DNA of 16,773 bases from CAYJLB01 sp964370845 (GTDB lineage Bacteria; Bacillota; Clostridia; Oscillospirales; Ruminococcaceae): positions 1 to 16,773 of the forward strand of contig CAYJLB010000049.1 in the NCBI GenBank assembly GCA_964370845.1, read 5' to 3'. The position numbers were made by a program, and so were the translations under genes. Below, in pieces: positions 6,938 through 14,029 of the stretch. Below the pieces are notes generated by a model. The model saw nothing but the letters and a program-made list of their open reading frames with translations. It did not search any database and was not told where the DNA came from. Position 1 is the stretch's first letter. Every line of letters starts with the position of its first letter.

Positions 6938-7444
6938 TTATTTTACTGTGTAGGCTTTTTCTATTCCGCCGATATAAGAAATATGCAAGTCGTTTTGTGG
7001 ATAGAATTGTGGAATTATAGTCTTATCAATAAAACTTTCCGCAACCATTGGCTGTTTAAACAATTTTTCACAAACTAAAATTGTGTGTGCTTCAGCGAAA
7101 GCAGTTGTTCCATCTAAAAACAATGGAGTTAAGCCAGTTTCTTTCGCCTTATCAAAATCTCTCCCCGATTTAGTTCCGCAAAATTGTAAGGCTGAGCGAT
7201 ATTTTTCATCAAATATACTAATTGTAAATTTATTAGCTTTTTCTACAAAGTCTAAAGTATGTCTTTGTGGACGAATAACCACATGTGCAACACTTTTGCC
7301 CCACATTGTTCCAAAAAATCCCCATGAAGCAGTCATTGTGTTATAACCGCTTTCATCTCCTGCTGTAATCAAAAACCATTCTTTGTTTGTTTTTGAAAAA
7401 GGGTTAAAATCGGCTGTTGCAATATCAAATTCTTTAAAATTCAT
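6938..7444 (-). CDS. Flavin reductase (FMN-binding split-barrel) family protein
   Basis: A 168-aa protein resembling the flavin reductase / DIM6-NTAB family, small split-barrel proteins that bind FMN and reduce it or use it as a cofactor. The family pattern is seen in FLITAGDESGYNTMTASWG (about 24-42), where the NTMTASWG block lines the flavin pocket, then VAHVVIRPQRHT (53-64) and FTISIF (73-78). The C-terminal part (ISYIGGIEKAYT) matches the last strands of the barrel. AAAGGA lies upstream of the ATG at 7444-7442 with rather long spacing. It is monocistronic, with a good promoter at 7483-7511. The physiological substrate is unknown; other members act in flavin supply, detoxification or iron reduction. 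Confidence 0.85.
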   Translation of the reverse strand: MNFKEFDIATADFNPFSKTNKEWFLITAGDESGYNTMTASWGFFGTMWGKSVAHVVIRPQRHTLDFVEKANKFTISIFDEKYRSALQFCGTKSGRDFDKAKETGLTPLFLDGTTAFAEAHTILVCEKLFKQPMVAESFIDKTIIPQFYPQNDLHISYIGGIEKAYTVK

Positions 7445-7482
7445 AATATTTCAATCCTTTCTAATGTAATTTTATGATTAAT

Positions 7483-7511
7483 ATTATACACTATTATATT
7501 AGAAAAATCAA
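7483..7511 (-). promoter_or_regulatory. Promoter of the flavin reductase gene
   Basis: On the minus strand TTGATT (7511-7506), 17-bp spacer, TATAAT (7488-7483), 39 bp before the start codon. Confidence 0.7.
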
Positions 7512-7590
7512 AGGAATAATTATATTTAACAATAAAATTACAGATTATTCCAAAATTCGCAACAAATTTGAGGAAAATACTGAAAAAAGG

Positions 7591-7619
7591 TTGACCTAAA
7601 CCGAAAAAAGTTATATAAT
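7591..7619 (+). promoter_or_regulatory. Promoter of the D,D-carboxypeptidase gene
   Basis: TTGACC (7591-7596), 17-bp spacer, TATAAT (7614-7619). Near-consensus sigma-A promoter, 63 bp before the ATG. Confidence 0.75.
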
Positions 7620-7682
7620 ATTTAGTACAAAAGGAAACGATAAACGTTATTATATATACATCTTGAAAGGAATATCATAAAA

Positions 7683-8723
7683 ATGAGAAAAACAACTTAT
7701 AATAAAAAAAGTAAAATCAATTCAATACATATGATTTTCGTTTTAATAGTAGTATTATTCATTTTTATAATGTTATTGATACAAGACGGGGAATTAATTG
7801 GTGTTGCGGTGGAAGATTCCGACTATAACCAAATATCTTATATTGAAACTTTTGCTGGTGATTTATTAATTGAGGGAACTACTGCCCCTGTTGAAGAAGA
7901 ACCTATTATCGCAAATGGAGCGTGGTATCCTTTTGAAACAGAACGAACTTCTTATTATTTACCCGATTTTGATACAAAAAATATTCTTCTTATAGATGGT
8001 GAAACAGCGGAAATTTTATATGCTGATTATCATCAAGAAGTTGTATACCCTGCATCTTTAACTAAAGTTATGACTTTAATTGTTGCTGTTGAGAATATTG
8101 ATAATCTTGACGATAGAATTACAATTACACATGATATGCTTGAGCCTCTTTATGCTGCAAGCGCCTCATTAGCGGGCTTCCAAACGAATGAAAGTGTTTC
8201 TATGAGGGATTTGCTTTTTGGTTGTATTCTCCCTTCTGGAGCTGACGCTACTACTGCTTTAGCAACGTATATTGCTGGAACTGAAGCTGAATTTGCAAAA
8301 TTAATGAATGAAAAAGCAGATGAGCTAGGGCTTAAAAACACAAATTTTGTTAACGCAAGCGGTTTACACGACGCAAATCACTACACAACTGCCGAAGATA
8401 TGGCTGTAATATTAAAGTACGCAATGGAAGATAATCTTTGTCGTGAAGTTTTATCTACTGTCCAATACACAACGGAAGAAACTGCACAATCTCCAAACGG
8501 AATTGTATTACACAGTAGTATGTTTTCTAAGATGTATGGAACAGAAACAGACAATGTGACAATTCACGGCGGGAAAACAGGTTTTACTGACCAAGCAAGA
8601 CATTGCCTAGCAAGTTTTGCTGTAAAAGACGGAAAAGAATATATTCTAGTACAAATGGGCGGAATTGATAATTACGATGTTATTTTTGAGGCTTTAGATT
8701 TGTATGATTTATTGAATAACTAG
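7683..8723 (+). CDS. D-alanyl-D-alanine carboxypeptidase, DacF-like (peptidase S11)
   Basis: A 346-aa penicillin-binding protein of the low-molecular-weight S11 class, which trims the terminal D-Ala of peptidoglycan stem peptides outside the membrane. A single hydrophobic segment at 16-33 acts as an N-terminal anchor or uncleaved signal. The catalytic motifs are SLTK at 125-128 (nucleophile Ser125, Lys128), SGAD at 185-188 in the SxN position, and KTG at 298-300. The third residue of SxN is Ala, not Asn. A proline/acid-rich linker (65-80) separates the anchor from the catalytic domain. There is no long C-terminal beta domain or amphipathic helix of the classic PBP5 kind, so anchoring is N-terminal. 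GAAAGGA lies 11 nt before the ATG. It has its own promoter and terminator. The family call is firm; a vegetative or a sporulation role cannot be separated here. Confidence 0.92.
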   Translation: MRKTTYNKKSKINSIHMIFVLIVVLFIFIMLLIQDGELIGVAVEDSDYNQISYIETFAGDLLIEGTTAPVEEEPIIANGAWYPFETERTSYYLPDFDTKNILLIDGETAEILYADYHQEVVYPASLTKVMTLIVAVENIDNLDDRITITHDMLEPLYAASASLAGFQTNESVSMRDLLFGCILPSGADATTALATYIAGTEAEFAKLMNEKADELGLKNTNFVNASGLHDANHYTTAEDMAVILKYAMEDNLCREVLSTVQYTTEETAQSPNGIVLHSSMFSKMYGTETDNVTIHGGKTGFTDQARHCLASFAVKDGKEYILVQMGGIDNYDVIFEALDLYDLLNN

Positions 8724-8725
8724 CT

Positions 8726-8760
8726 AAAAGAGTGGTTTTGCACCACTCTTTTTTTATTTT
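8726..8760. terminator. Bidirectional terminator between dacF-like and ABC-F genes
   Basis: Stem AAAAGAGTGG (8726-8735) with CCACTCTTTT (8743-8752), 7-nt loop, followed on plus by TTTTTATTTT. The minus strand also ends in T's, serving the convergent ABC-F gene. Confidence 0.9.
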
Positions 8761-8761
8761 A

Positions 8762-10204
8762 TTACAATATAATTTCTTTTGTTGCAATATTTTTACTAAA
8801 AGCACTGTCATGTTCAACAAACAAAATTGTAGGATTAAATTCCAAGATAAGATTTTCAATTTGCATACGAGAAATTACGTCAATGAAATTCAACGGCTCG
8901 TCCCAGATGTGTAAATGAGCCTTTTCACACAGGCTTTTTGCTATTAGTACTTTTTTCTTTTGCCCACCGCTAAAGTCTTTTATATCCTTTTCAAATTGCA
9001 CTCTTTGAAAGTCTAATTTTCGTAAAATCGCCTTGAACAAACTTTCGTCTATGTTGTTAATTTGTGCAAATTCAGTTAAATTGCCCTTCAAATTTGAAGT
9101 ATCTTGAGAAACGTAGGAGATAATAAGTCCACTCCCTTTTTGAAAATTCCCAGAATAATCCAAATTATCCCCTAAAATTAGTTTGATTAAACTGGATTTT
9201 CCCGAACCATTTTTTCCAGTTAGTGCTATTCTATCACCTTGCTCAATGGTTAAATCTACATTTTCACAAGCTATTTTTTGCCCGTAAGAAATAGAAATGC
9301 CCTCTAGAGATAAAAGCCTTTTTGAGTGATATTTAAGCTGTGAAATTTTAAGGTCAGCATTGCTTTCAAGGTTTTTCAACAGTTTAGATTTTTCTTCAAC
9401 TTTTGCTTCATTTCGCTTTTCTATTGCTTTAGAACGCTTTGCAGCTCGTGCTGTTCTAAAGGTTGCTAACTTTGTAGCCGCTTCCCCTTCTAATCCCCAG
9501 TTCGCTTTTTGTAAAGCCGATTTTTCAAGTCGTTTTACTTCCCGTTTCAACTTTTCATTTTCTGCCAATTCAAAATTATCTTGTCGCTCTTTATTTAAAA
9601 ACCAAGTGGAAAAATTGCCTTTTATCACCTCGATATTAGAGCGATTTATTGATAAAATGTGGTCAACTGTGTTATCTAAAAAAGTCCTATCGTGAGAAAC
9701 TAATATAAATCCGCTCTTTGAATTTAAATAATTTGCAACCACTAAACGTGCCGCCATATCTAAATGGTTTGTCGGCTCGTCGATTAGCAAAAAGCTGTTT
9801 TCCTTTAAAAATAAAGCTGCAAGCATTACCTTTGTTTGCTCACCATTTGACAAAGTTTCAAAAGGTCGATATAAGACTTCCTCGTCAACTTGAAGCAATG
9901 ATAACTCCTTTTTTACTTCCCAATATTGATAATCGGGATAAATTTTTTCTATTACGTCAATTGTATATTCTTCTTTGTTTTCAACTTCAAAAGGAAAATA
10001 CTCAAAGTTCACAGAGGCAGAAATGTTCCCCCTGAATTCATATTTACCTAAAAGCAAATTCAAAAATGTAGTTTTTCCTCGACCATTTCGACCTGTAAAT
10101 CCTAATTTCCAGTCGGAATCAATTTGAAAAGACACATTTTCAAAAATATTGTCATAACTCCCGTCATAGGCGAAAGTTAAATTTGTTACGTTTATTAAAG
10201 ACAT
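8762..10204 (-). CDS. ABC-F ribosome protection protein, Lsa/CplR-like antibiotic resistance type
   Basis: A 480-aa cytosolic ABC-F protein: two ATPase domains and no membrane segment. Members bind the ribosomal E site and push drugs (lincosamides, pleuromutilins, streptogramin A in the Lsa/CplR groups) from the peptidyl-transferase centre. Domain 1 has GRNGRGKTT at 38-46, LSNGEQ at 118-123, DEPTNHLD at 142-149 and His171. The charged interdomain linker (about 190-290) includes ANWGLEGEAATK, typical of resistance-type members. Domain 2 has GKNGSGKSS at 330-338, FSGGQKKK at 411-418, DEPLNFID at 435-442 and His465. AGGAGGG lies 8 nt before the ATG. A consensus promoter 250 bp upstream, a leader reading frame and competing hairpins point to drug-induced expression. 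The FAYDG start and the overall layout suggest the clostridial CplR group, but subgroup placement needs a tree. Confidence 0.9.
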   Translation of the reverse strand: MSLINVTNLTFAYDGSYDNIFENVSFQIDSDWKLGFTGRNGRGKTTFLNLLLGKYEFRGNISASVNFEYFPFEVENKEEYTIDVIEKIYPDYQYWEVKKELSLLQVDEEVLYRPFETLSNGEQTKVMLAALFLKENSFLLIDEPTNHLDMAARLVVANYLNSKSGFILVSHDRTFLDNTVDHILSINRSNIEVIKGNFSTWFLNKERQDNFELAENEKLKREVKRLEKSALQKANWGLEGEAATKLATFRTARAAKRSKAIEKRNEAKVEEKSKLLKNLESNADLKISQLKYHSKRLLSLEGISISYGQKIACENVDLTIEQGDRIALTGKNGSGKSSLIKLILGDNLDYSGNFQKGSGLIISYVSQDTSNLKGNLTEFAQINNIDESLFKAILRKLDFQRVQFEKDIKDFSGGQKKKVLIAKSLCEKAHLHIWDEPLNFIDVISRMQIENLILEFNPTILFVEHDSAFSKNIATKEIIL

Positions 10205-10226
10205 TGTTTTTGCCCTCCTAAAATAT

Positions 10227-10260
10227 TAATGGTTGCAAGAAAAAATTCTTACAACCATTA
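10227..10260 (-). terminator. Attenuator hairpin just upstream of the ABC-F ribosome binding site
   Basis: A 15-bp stem (10246-10260 with 10227-10241 on the minus strand, one G-U pair) with a 4-nt loop, followed by ATATTTTAGGAGGG, so it abuts the ribosome binding site. It may act as a weak intrinsic terminator or limit translation initiation. Its distal arm can pair alternatively with segment 10331-10340. Confidence 0.7.
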
Positions 10261-10397
10261 CAAATACACAAAATTAAACCTTATAAAAAGGCAAAACAAT
10301 GCTTAATATTAAAAGAGTTGTAAAGATATATTTCTTGCAAAAAGGCACAACAAAATAAAGGTTAAATTTAACCACTAATTTTATTTATACCAAAATA

Positions 10398-10418
10398 CTA
10401 GCAAGAAATATTAGTCAT
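10398..10418 (-). CDS. Leader peptide MTNISC controlling the ABC-F gene
   Basis: Six codons and a TAG stop on the minus strand, with GGAG 8 nt before the ATG. It starts about 28 nt after the predicted transcription start. Its last codons form segment A of the attenuator, so a stalled ribosome there would change the downstream fold. Too short to judge by homology; the call rests on ribosome binding site, position and complementarity. Confidence 0.65.
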   Translation of the reverse strand: MTNISC

Positions 10419-10451
10419 CTTTCCAACTCCAAATCTTTTTTAATTTCTATC

Positions 10452-10480
10452 ACTATAACATAACTATTTTTATTTGTCAA
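10452..10480 (-). promoter_or_regulatory. Promoter of the ABC-F leader
   Basis: On the minus strand TTGACA (10480-10475), exactly 17 bp, TATAGT (10457-10452). The -35 box overlaps the last codons of the upstream PIG-L gene (stop at 10472-10470). Confidence 0.8.
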
Positions 10481-11681
10481 GTAAAAAAATTAAATTTATT
10501 GTAGTTTCAATTATATTAGCTATTGAAACTACAATTTTCTTAACCTTATCAATCTCCGAGTAAGGCTGAATGTTTTCTAACATATCATTTGCACTGTCCA
10601 ATCCAACAGTTGAAAAATAAAGTCCATATTTTTTCATATCATAAATCCCACCATGCTCAACTTCATAATATTGATGCTGAGATTTGTGGTGGTCAAAGGC
10701 TGAAACTACCACATCAAATGCAGTTGCACCTCCGAATTTTTCAAGGGGGATGTCAATCTCCAAGGTGATTTCATTTCCTTTGTAAAGATGAACATACACT
10801 TTTTTAGGTCGAACCTTTGCAATGTTTATGGATTGTGTCAAACATTCAGTATTTAATATATGGGCACCATGTCCATACTCCCCGGCAAAATCATGGGCAA
10901 CTATAACTTGTGGCTCAAATCTCTCAATTAACTCCACTTGATAATCAATAATTTCTTCTGGGGGATAAATAGTTTTTGCATGGTCTAAACTTAAAGTAAG
11001 CACATCAGAAAATTCGGGAATTATTGGATAATTTCTTATTCCAGCTGTCCACAATCCGTTCAACATTTCTTGATTTCGATAAGGCTCTCTATCGTGATTT
11101 ACCATATAAGCAACTTGAATTGCAACATTACCTTTGTTGGCATAAATTGGCATAATTGGACCAAAAAACAAATGCTCATCGTCCGCATGCGTGGGCAACA
11201 AAAGTATATCCGCTTTCTCTACTGGCGGTTGCCAATTATGAACTCGTGCAGGCAACTCACCATCTCCAACAGGGAGAATTTCTAAAACTTTTCCACTTGA
11301 ATTAGCAGTTATTGTTATTTCGTCGCTTACGTCATTTTGAAATGATATGTATTCTTGCAAATATCCACTTTTTTGCTCAATATCATTATTATTTTCACTA
11401 CTTATTATATATCCATTTTCGGGATAATCTTCCCACACAAAATAAATTCCCTTAGTATTTTTTCCAACTGTAACAGTGATACTTTTCTCAGCTTCAAGCC
11501 ATACTCCTGTGAAAGTGCTCTCATCCTTTAACTGGCTGAGGTTGCTTCCCGCTTCATTTACAATTTCAAAATCGCTTAGGGTAATTTCAGTTGCACACAC
11601 ATCAATCTGCAATAAAAACACAGCTATTAAAGCTATTATTTGAAATGCAAAAACCGAAAATACAGTTTTAATTTTTTTCAT
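10470..11681 (-). CDS. Secreted PIG-L family (LmbE-like) deacetylase
   Basis: PIG-L enzymes are zinc-dependent N-deacetylases acting on N-acetylglucosamine-type sugars. From the chosen ATG the protein is 403 aa. Residues 1-30 form a signal peptide (MKK start, long hydrophobic core, likely cut after VCA). An Ig-like or carbohydrate-associated region follows (about 31-150). The catalytic domain starts with LLLPTHADDEHLFFG near 160-174; HADDE at 165-169 replaces the usual HPDDE, keeping His, Asp and Glu. A second metal-ligand block HDFAGEYGHGAH is at 263-274. The C-terminus ends in a hydrophobic stretch of about 20 residues. GGAGG lies just before two adjacent ATGs (11684 and 11681), so either may be used; frames further upstream lack a ribosome binding site. 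It follows three envelope genes on the same strand and probably modifies an exported polysaccharide. Confidence 0.85.
   Translation of the reverse strand: MKKIKTVFSVFAFQIIALIAVFLLQIDVCATEITLSDFEIVNEAGSNLSQLKDESTFTGVWLEAEKSITVTVGKNTKGIYFVWEDYPENGYIISSENNNDIEQKSGYLQEYISFQNDVSDEITITANSSGKVLEILPVGDGELPARVHNWQPPVEKADILLLPTHADDEHLFFGPIMPIYANKGNVAIQVAYMVNHDREPYRNQEMLNGLWTAGIRNYPIIPEFSDVLTLSLDHAKTIYPPEEIIDYQVELIERFEPQVIVAHDFAGEYGHGAHILNTECLTQSINIAKVRPKKVYVHLYKGNEITLEIDIPLEKFGGATAFDVVVSAFDHHKSQHQYYEVEHGGIYDMKKYGLYFSTVGLDSANDMLENIQPYSEIDKVKKIVVSIANIIETTINLIFLLDK
10498..10535 (-). terminator. Terminator-like hairpin inside the 3' end of the PIG-L gene
   Basis: Perfect 14-bp inverted repeat (10498-10511 and 10522-10535, 10-nt loop), followed on the minus strand by AAATTTAATTTTTTT. 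It lies within the last 22 codons, before the stop at 10472-10470. The distance between stem and T-run makes it a weaker terminator than the others in this window. Confidence 0.5.
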
Positions 11682-11720
11682 CATACCTCCGCAAAATTTT
11701 TTTGCCATTAAATATTGGTA

Positions 11721-11753
11721 AATAAGGTGAACTTTCAAAAAGCTCACCTTATT
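11721..11753. terminator. Hairpin between the anchored protein gene and the PIG-L gene
   Basis: AATAAGGTGA (11721-11730) pairs with TCACCTTATT (11744-11753), with an inner CTTT/AAAG extension past one mismatch. On the minus strand only a short T-rich tail follows, so it may be a leaky terminator reducing PIG-L expression. The first three genes and PIG-L may thus be partly uncoupled. Confidence 0.5.
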
Positions 11754-11754
11754 T

Positions 11755-12882
11755 TTATCTTATTCTAATATCAGCAATTTTCCATACACCATCTTCCATT
11801 GCATAAACTAATTTAATCTTAGTTTCAAAAGGGTGTTCCCTGTCATATGACCTGTAAACGGTGTACATATAGTCCAAATCAACGGTAAAAACATCATGTG
11901 TAAACTGGGTATAATTGCTTGCTTTTTCATCAGTAAATTCTACACTAATATAACTTGAATACCATTTATTTACCACAGTTCGAATGTATTCGTATATTTC
12001 ACTTTCTTTAAGCATTCTTTCCCCTATTGCGGAAAAACTTACATAATTAGTCAGGAAGTGAGAATAATTTTTTGCATCACTTACAGCCATTTCGAAAAGT
12101 TCAGCTACATCTCCTTGTGGTGAAGGTGGGGAAATTGTAGCATAAAGAGTTGTAATTTCTGGATTTGCCTGTGTTTCAAGCTTCCAACTTGGTTCTTCTT
12201 CCAAAGATACTTCAATTTGGTTTCCATAAAAGTCAACAGCACTCACTTTTGGCTCAACATAAAATCCCGAAACTGTATATTCAACTTGAGTAGTCACTTC
12301 ATAGCCTTCTGGAACTAACTGAAGTTCCTCGTATTTTATTTCAGATTTAGTGATATATTCTTCGCCTACCTCTTTCCCATTTATAAACAAAGTAGAATTT
12401 GCAGGCATTCGCACTACAACATCGCCCCAAATTGGAATTAGCAGTTTTGTGTTTGTAATATTCCACTTTCCAAACATACCGCTGTCATCGAACTCAATTG
12501 TAAGCTCACCAACTTGGGTGTTTCCCGCTTTTACCGAGTAATCTTGTATATTCTCTCCACTTGCTTTAACCAATCTTGTATATGTAATATCACCATTTAA
12601 CAATTGATTTTCATACACTGAAATTACTTGTTCATTTCCCTCAAAACTAATTTTATTTAAATCCATTGTTGCTGTCAGTTCGGTGAAATTTTCCGCTTGA
12701 AACAAGTCCGAAACATCTGCAAGAGCATATTTTGTGGTGGAAACCTCATATTCCTCCATCATTCCCCATAAATAATTCAAACCATACGCAATTGCACCCA
12801 AAGCAGCCAATAAAAAAATTAAATATACAACCCAAAATTTATTTTTGAATTTGCGTTTTTTTTCAAATTCCCATTTACTCAT
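11755..12882 (-). CDS. Membrane-anchored extracytoplasmic protein of unknown function
   Basis: From the ATG at 12882 the protein has 375 residues. A basic N-terminus (KWEFEKKRKFKNK) precedes one transmembrane helix at about 16-40, so the rest faces outside. The middle contains a stretch RMPANSTLFINGKEV (about 161-175), like the 'VNGK' beta-sandwich modules found in TcaA-like envelope proteins. The last 110 residues, ending DGVWKIADIRIR, look like an NTF2/SnoaL-like domain. These resemblances are impressions from pattern, not alignments. GGAGG lies 11 nt before the ATG, inside the end of the glycosidase gene; the two frames overlap by 8 nt, implying translational coupling. An alternative GTG at 12894 overlaps the ribosome binding site. 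Given its neighbours it may scaffold or regulate the envelope polysaccharide step. Confidence 0.8.
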   Translation of the reverse strand: MSKWEFEKKRKFKNKFWVVYLIFLLAALGAIAYGLNYLWGMMEEYEVSTTKYALADVSDLFQAENFTELTATMDLNKISFEGNEQVISVYENQLLNGDITYTRLVKASGENIQDYSVKAGNTQVGELTIEFDDSGMFGKWNITNTKLLIPIWGDVVVRMPANSTLFINGKEVGEEYITKSEIKYEELQLVPEGYEVTTQVEYTVSGFYVEPKVSAVDFYGNQIEVSLEEEPSWKLETQANPEITTLYATISPPSPQGDVAELFEMAVSDAKNYSHFLTNYVSFSAIGERMLKESEIYEYIRTVVNKWYSSYISVEFTDEKASNYTQFTHDVFTVDLDYMYTVYRSYDREHPFETKIKLVYAMEDGVWKIADIRIR

Positions 12883-14005
12883 CAGAACTTTCACCTCCCG
12901 AAACTTCGGGGCCTACCACAATCGCTGTGGGCATATCACGAGGTCCGTATAGCGATGCACAAACGTTGATTAACTCACCCTCTTGATACATAACTGTTGA
13001 AGAACCACCGTCTAAATTAGCTGCATTTACAGCTTCATATTCAATCATAACTTCAACAATATCACTTAAACTCGCCCCAATGCTGTTAGGCTGTCTTCCG
13101 TCACAAACTAAAAGTAAAATAGCTCCGTCCGCCCGTTGTCCTATGGCAGTTCTTGGGTTAAGTCCACTGTTTGCGACTTCCATAACCTCTCCATTAGATA
13201 TTAATACAGGGCCAAAACTTACAGCATCTCGTATATTTTTATCCAAAGCATCTTGCGCTGTCATAGTTCCAAAAATCAATTTATTTTCCTTGTCAATTCC
13301 AATAACTTCATAAAAAGTATTAAGGTTTCCCCATAAAAGTTCACCTTGACTTATTACTATCCCCTCCGGAAGTCCACCATTTCCAAGTCCTGAGGGATCG
13401 GAAAATCCACCAGCATTAGTTCCCCCAACACCGCCATAATTTTCAATGATTTCAACGACTTGTTTGCCAGGAATTTCACTTGAATAGGCTCTATTTGAAG
13501 GACCTACAAAAACCCTTGACGGATCAGAAATTATCATCATTTTCCCTTTAAAACTATTTTTAACAATGTCCTCAACTACTAAAGTTTGAACATCTTCAGA
13601 AATTTGTATTAAATCAGGGTCAGTTTTTATTTCCTCTTGTACAACAGTTTCAACCTTTCGCATTTGAGCAATTTCCTCATCGCTGAAATAAAAATTTGCC
13701 ACAAATTTAGCCGCACTTGTTTCCATAAGAGTGTTAATAAGCAAATCTCTTGCAGTAGGCGAAGGTCCCCAACTAATTACAGCCATTGCACCATATAAAG
13801 CACCTATAACCAAAGCAATAAGTGTTATAAATGACGTTAAAATACGTACCCAAATTCTTTGAACGAAAGGCTTCTTTACTTTTTTTGCTTTCTTAATTTT
13901 TGTAACTTCTTGTTTTTCAACTGGCAAAAAAACTTCCTCGTTATTATCGTCTGCGTCAATCACGGGAATTTCCACTATTTGCACTTCAACAAAATCGCCA
14001 CTCAT
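12875..14005 (-). CDS. Phosphodiester glycosidase (NAGPA) family protein, membrane-anchored
   Basis: A 376-aa protein of the NAGPA family, whose founding member uncovers mannose-6-phosphate by removing a phosphodiester-linked GlcNAc; bacterial members act on extracellular polymers. A charged cytosolic tail (1-48) is followed by one transmembrane helix (about 51-73), so the catalytic domain is outside. Family motifs: GTNAGGF at 195-201, AVSFGPVLI at 261-269, NPRTAIGQ at 283-290, LLVCDGRQP at 298-306, AVNAANLDGGSSTVMY at 325-340 and RDMPTAIVV at 356-364. The DGGSS block is the most conserved. An AGAGAG-type ribosome binding site precedes the ATG. It begins 24 bp after the glycosyltransferase gene and overlaps the next gene by 8 nt. 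The natural substrate is unknown; a teichoic-acid-like or exported glycan fits the context. Confidence 0.9.
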   Translation of the reverse strand: MSGDFVEVQIVEIPVIDADDNNEEVFLPVEKQEVTKIKKAKKVKKPFVQRIWVRILTSFITLIALVIGALYGAMAVISWGPSPTARDLLINTLMETSAAKFVANFYFSDEEIAQMRKVETVVQEEIKTDPDLIQISEDVQTLVVEDIVKNSFKGKMMIISDPSRVFVGPSNRAYSSEIPGKQVVEIIENYGGVGGTNAGGFSDPSGLGNGGLPEGIVISQGELLWGNLNTFYEVIGIDKENKLIFGTMTAQDALDKNIRDAVSFGPVLISNGEVMEVANSGLNPRTAIGQRADGAILLLVCDGRQPNSIGASLSDIVEVMIEYEAVNAANLDGGSSTVMYQEGELINVCASLYGPRDMPTAIVVGPEVSGGESSDE

Positions 14006-14029
14006 ATAAATATCTCTCTTTCATATATT

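Larger units (their letters stand above)
10205..10446 (-). promoter_or_regulatory. Ribosome-mediated attenuator leader of the ABC-F gene
   Basis: The leader of about 240 nt contains three segments on the minus strand. A is ATATTTCTTGC within the leader reading frame (10411-10401). B is TTGCAAGAAATAT (10340-10328). C is TTTCTTGCAA in the attenuator stem (10242-10233). A and B pair over 11 bp without mismatch, and B and C over 10 bp. If A and B pair, the attenuator hairpin is free to form. If a ribosome stalled by drug covers A, B can capture C and break the attenuator. This is the established logic of macrolide/lincosamide-class leaders; its operation here is inferred from complementarity. Confidence 0.75.

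Noticed and set aside
8732..8914. Plus-strand 60-codon frame starting in the dacF-like terminator
   Set aside because: It begins inside a terminator and overlaps the conserved C-terminal ATPase end of the ABC-F gene; no ribosome binding site.
9360..10035. Plus-strand open frames inside the ABC-F gene
   Set aside because: Shadows of the minus-strand gene, which carries all ABC motifs.
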